From positions 1 to 7,238 of the forward strand of contig JAUYEO010000209.1 in assembly GCA_030689795.1 (NCBI GenBank): a DNA stretch of 7,238 nt, written 5' to 3'. Under the pieces are notes generated by a model, which worked only from the letters and a program-made list of their open reading frames with translations, searched no databases and was not told the DNA's origin. This stretch comes from Desulfobacterales bacterium. GTDB lineage: Bacteria > Desulfobacterota > Desulfobacteria > Desulfobacterales > RPRI01. Shown in pieces: positions 6,167 through 7,238 of this stretch (within the stretch, counting starts at the first letter, position 1; every line of letters begins with the position of its first letter). Made by a program: the position numbers and the translations under genes.

Positions 6167-6778
6167 ATGGCGGTATTTAATATAAAAAATCGTGAAATCG
6201 AATGCAAGATAGTCTATTACGGCCCGGGAAGGTCAGGCAAGACAACAAACCTTGAATATATTTTCAAGACTTACAAAAAACAGGTTGCCGACCAGATGGT
6301 CACTATCGATACTGAAGGGGACAGAACCCTCTTTTTTGATTTTCTTCCAATGGGCCTCGGCAAAATCAAAGGATGTGATGTAAAGGTTCAGCTTTATACC
6401 GTACCGGGACAGGTCCAATACAGTTCTACCCGGAAACTGGTTCTTAAAGGAGCTGACGGAATAGTTTTTGTCGCAGATTCTTTTACCATTCGGCGGGAAA
6501 AAAACATGCTTTCGCTCAAGGATCTCGATCAGAATCTCAAAGAGTGCGGCCTCAATATTTTCAAGATCCCGCTTATACTGCAGTATAATAAAAGAGATGC
6601 CGGCGGAAGCATACCCATAATGTCTATAGAAATGATGCAGAACGATCTTAACAAACAGCTTAAAGTTCCTTATTTCCCGGCGAGTGCGTTGACGGGCGAA
6701 GGTGTCGGCGGTACTTTGAAGGAGTGCATGAAATTGACTCTTGTTCATTTACAGAAAGAATTTAAATGGGCGCAGTAG
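6167..6778 (+). CDS. MglA-like Ras-superfamily small GTPase
   Basis: This is a cytoplasmic nucleotide-dependent switch of the bacterial MglA family, whose Myxococcus member sets cell polarity for motility. The 203 residues are close to MglA (about 195). As I recall it, numbering runs parallel to Myxococcus MglA with almost no gaps. The P-loop G-P-G-R-S-G-K-T-T is at 19-27 (MglA has L-C for R-S). The switch I region holds D52, R53 (the intrinsic arginine finger) and T54 in DRTLFFDFLP. The family-specific G3 motif TVPGQ at 78-82 replaces DxxG and keeps the catalytic-loop Gln82. NKRD at 141-144 gives guanine specificity, and SALTGEGV (173-180) is the G5 loop. All switch residues are intact, so it should bind and hydrolyse GTP. 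No lipidation signal or membrane segment is seen. No MglB/roadblock gene is in the window. The DUF4388 gene begins four bases after the stop, indicating co-translation. The biological output here is unknown: polarity, gliding, pili and other signalling are all possible. Confidence 0.93.
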   Translation: MAVFNIKNREIECKIVYYGPGRSGKTTNLEYIFKTYKKQVADQMVTIDTEGDRTLFFDFLPMGLGKIKGCDVKVQLYTVPGQVQYSSTRKLVLKGADGIVFVADSFTIRREKNMLSLKDLDQNLKECGLNIFKIPLILQYNKRDAGGSIPIMSIEMMQNDLNKQLKVPYFPASALTGEGVGGTLKECMKLTLVHLQKEFKWAQ

Positions 6779-6782
6779 AAAA

Positions 6783-7238
6783 ATGACTAGCATATCCCTT
6801 TCAGGAAGCCTGGATTTTCTTAATCTGGGAGAGCTTATCCAGATTTTCGGCACAAACGGCAGCACGGGTATAATGAAGATAAAGAGCAAGTATTTTCAGG
6901 AACCCGGGTTTATCTATTTTGTGAAAGGAAATATTGTTAACGCTGAAGCCGGAGCAAAACAGGGGCTTGATGCCGCATATGCTCTTTTCGGGTGGACCGA
7001 TGGCGAATTTGAATTTTCCCGGGAAGATGTCAAAACAAAGAACACAGTACAAAAAAGCAGAATGGAAATAACCCTGGATGCCCTGAGCATGCTTGATGAC
7101 GGACAGATCGAGAAACTGGGACCCGTCTCTTATACGAAGGCGTTTGCCGAAAGCTCCGAAAAAGAACTTACTATCCCGATGATAAGAGGCCCTCTGGTCG
7201 ACTATACGTACGTTGTCGAAGAAGAAGAACATTATGAC
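6783..7238 (+). CDS. DUF4388 domain protein, C-terminus cut by window edge
   Basis: The frame from ATG 6783 stays open to the last base and gives at least 152 residues; the 3' end is missing. Residues about 7-80 match my recollection of DUF4388: GSLDFLNLGELIQIFG (8-23), a G-x-M-x-I strand (29-33), GFIYFVKGNIVNAEAG (42-57) and LFGWTDGEFEF (68-78). DUF4388 proteins are found with roadblock, GTPase and two-component genes and are thought to be signalling adaptors. Residues 131-152 (IPMIRGPLVDYTY then an acidic run) look like a lead-in to a second domain; a cyclic-nucleotide-binding domain is one guess from related proteins, not visible here. There is no good Shine-Dalgarno. The four-base gap after the GTPase stop suggests translational coupling and a shared pathway. 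Confidence 0.85.
   Translation, partial: MTSISLSGSLDFLNLGELIQIFGTNGSTGIMKIKSKYFQEPGFIYFVKGNIVNAEAGAKQGLDAAYALFGWTDGEFEFSREDVKTKNTVQKSRMEITLDALSMLDDGQIEKLGPVSYTKAFAESSEKELTIPMIRGPLVDYTYVVEEEEHYD

Noticed and set aside
6233..6748. 171-codon open frame on the minus strand
   Set aside because: It is the antisense shadow of the MglA-like GTPase, whose motifs are unmistakable.
6801..7232. 143-codon open frame on the minus strand
   Set aside because: It lies wholly opposite the DUF4388 frame, which has a recognisable domain and proper codon pattern; the minus-strand translation resembles nothing I know.

Overview
The window reads as a stretch of chromosome from a Gram-negative, probably anaerobic bacterium of the former Deltaproteobacteria (Desulfobacterota, Desulfobacterales-like). 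This is inference. It rests on the resemblance of the proteins, on the pairing of an MglA-type GTPase with a DUF4388 protein (common in Desulfobacterota and Myxococcota), and on short intergenic repeats of a style I associate with that group. Base composition looks moderate and even across all genes. I see no insertion sequence, phage gene, tRNA, rRNA or CRISPR array.

Left part (7-3846, + strand): two full-length nucleotide excision repair genes, uvrB and uvrC, 9 bases apart and very likely co-transcribed. UvrB is loaded onto damaged DNA and recruits UvrC, which cuts on both sides of the lesion. uvrA is not in the window. All the catalytic motifs I looked for are intact.

Middle (3876-4811, - strand): an LDH-like malate dehydrogenase gene converging on uvrC. 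The two stop codons are separated by only 29 bases, and that junction carries an AT-rich repeat built on ATTTGAAATT. Upstream of mdh is a 229-base divergent intergenic region. It holds two short hairpins, a mirrored pair of TTGACA boxes forming a perfect 9-base inverted repeat, and candidate promoters for both directions.

Right part (5041-7238, + strand): three genes that look like a small-GTPase signalling module. First is a 329-residue protein with TPR-like helices and an unclassified C-terminal domain. Then comes a complete MglA-like Ras-superfamily GTPase. Four bases after it starts a DUF4388 protein that runs off the right edge. Between the first two lies a 136-base gap containing a long imperfect inverted repeat that begins inside the upstream stop codon. 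The GTPase and DUF4388 genes are almost certainly one transcription unit; membership of the TPR-like gene is less certain.

Most of the window is ordinary housekeeping. The part most deserving a second look is the right-hand module: an MglA-type switch with no MglB roadblock partner in view, flanked by two poorly characterised proteins. I do not see proof of a wholly new system.
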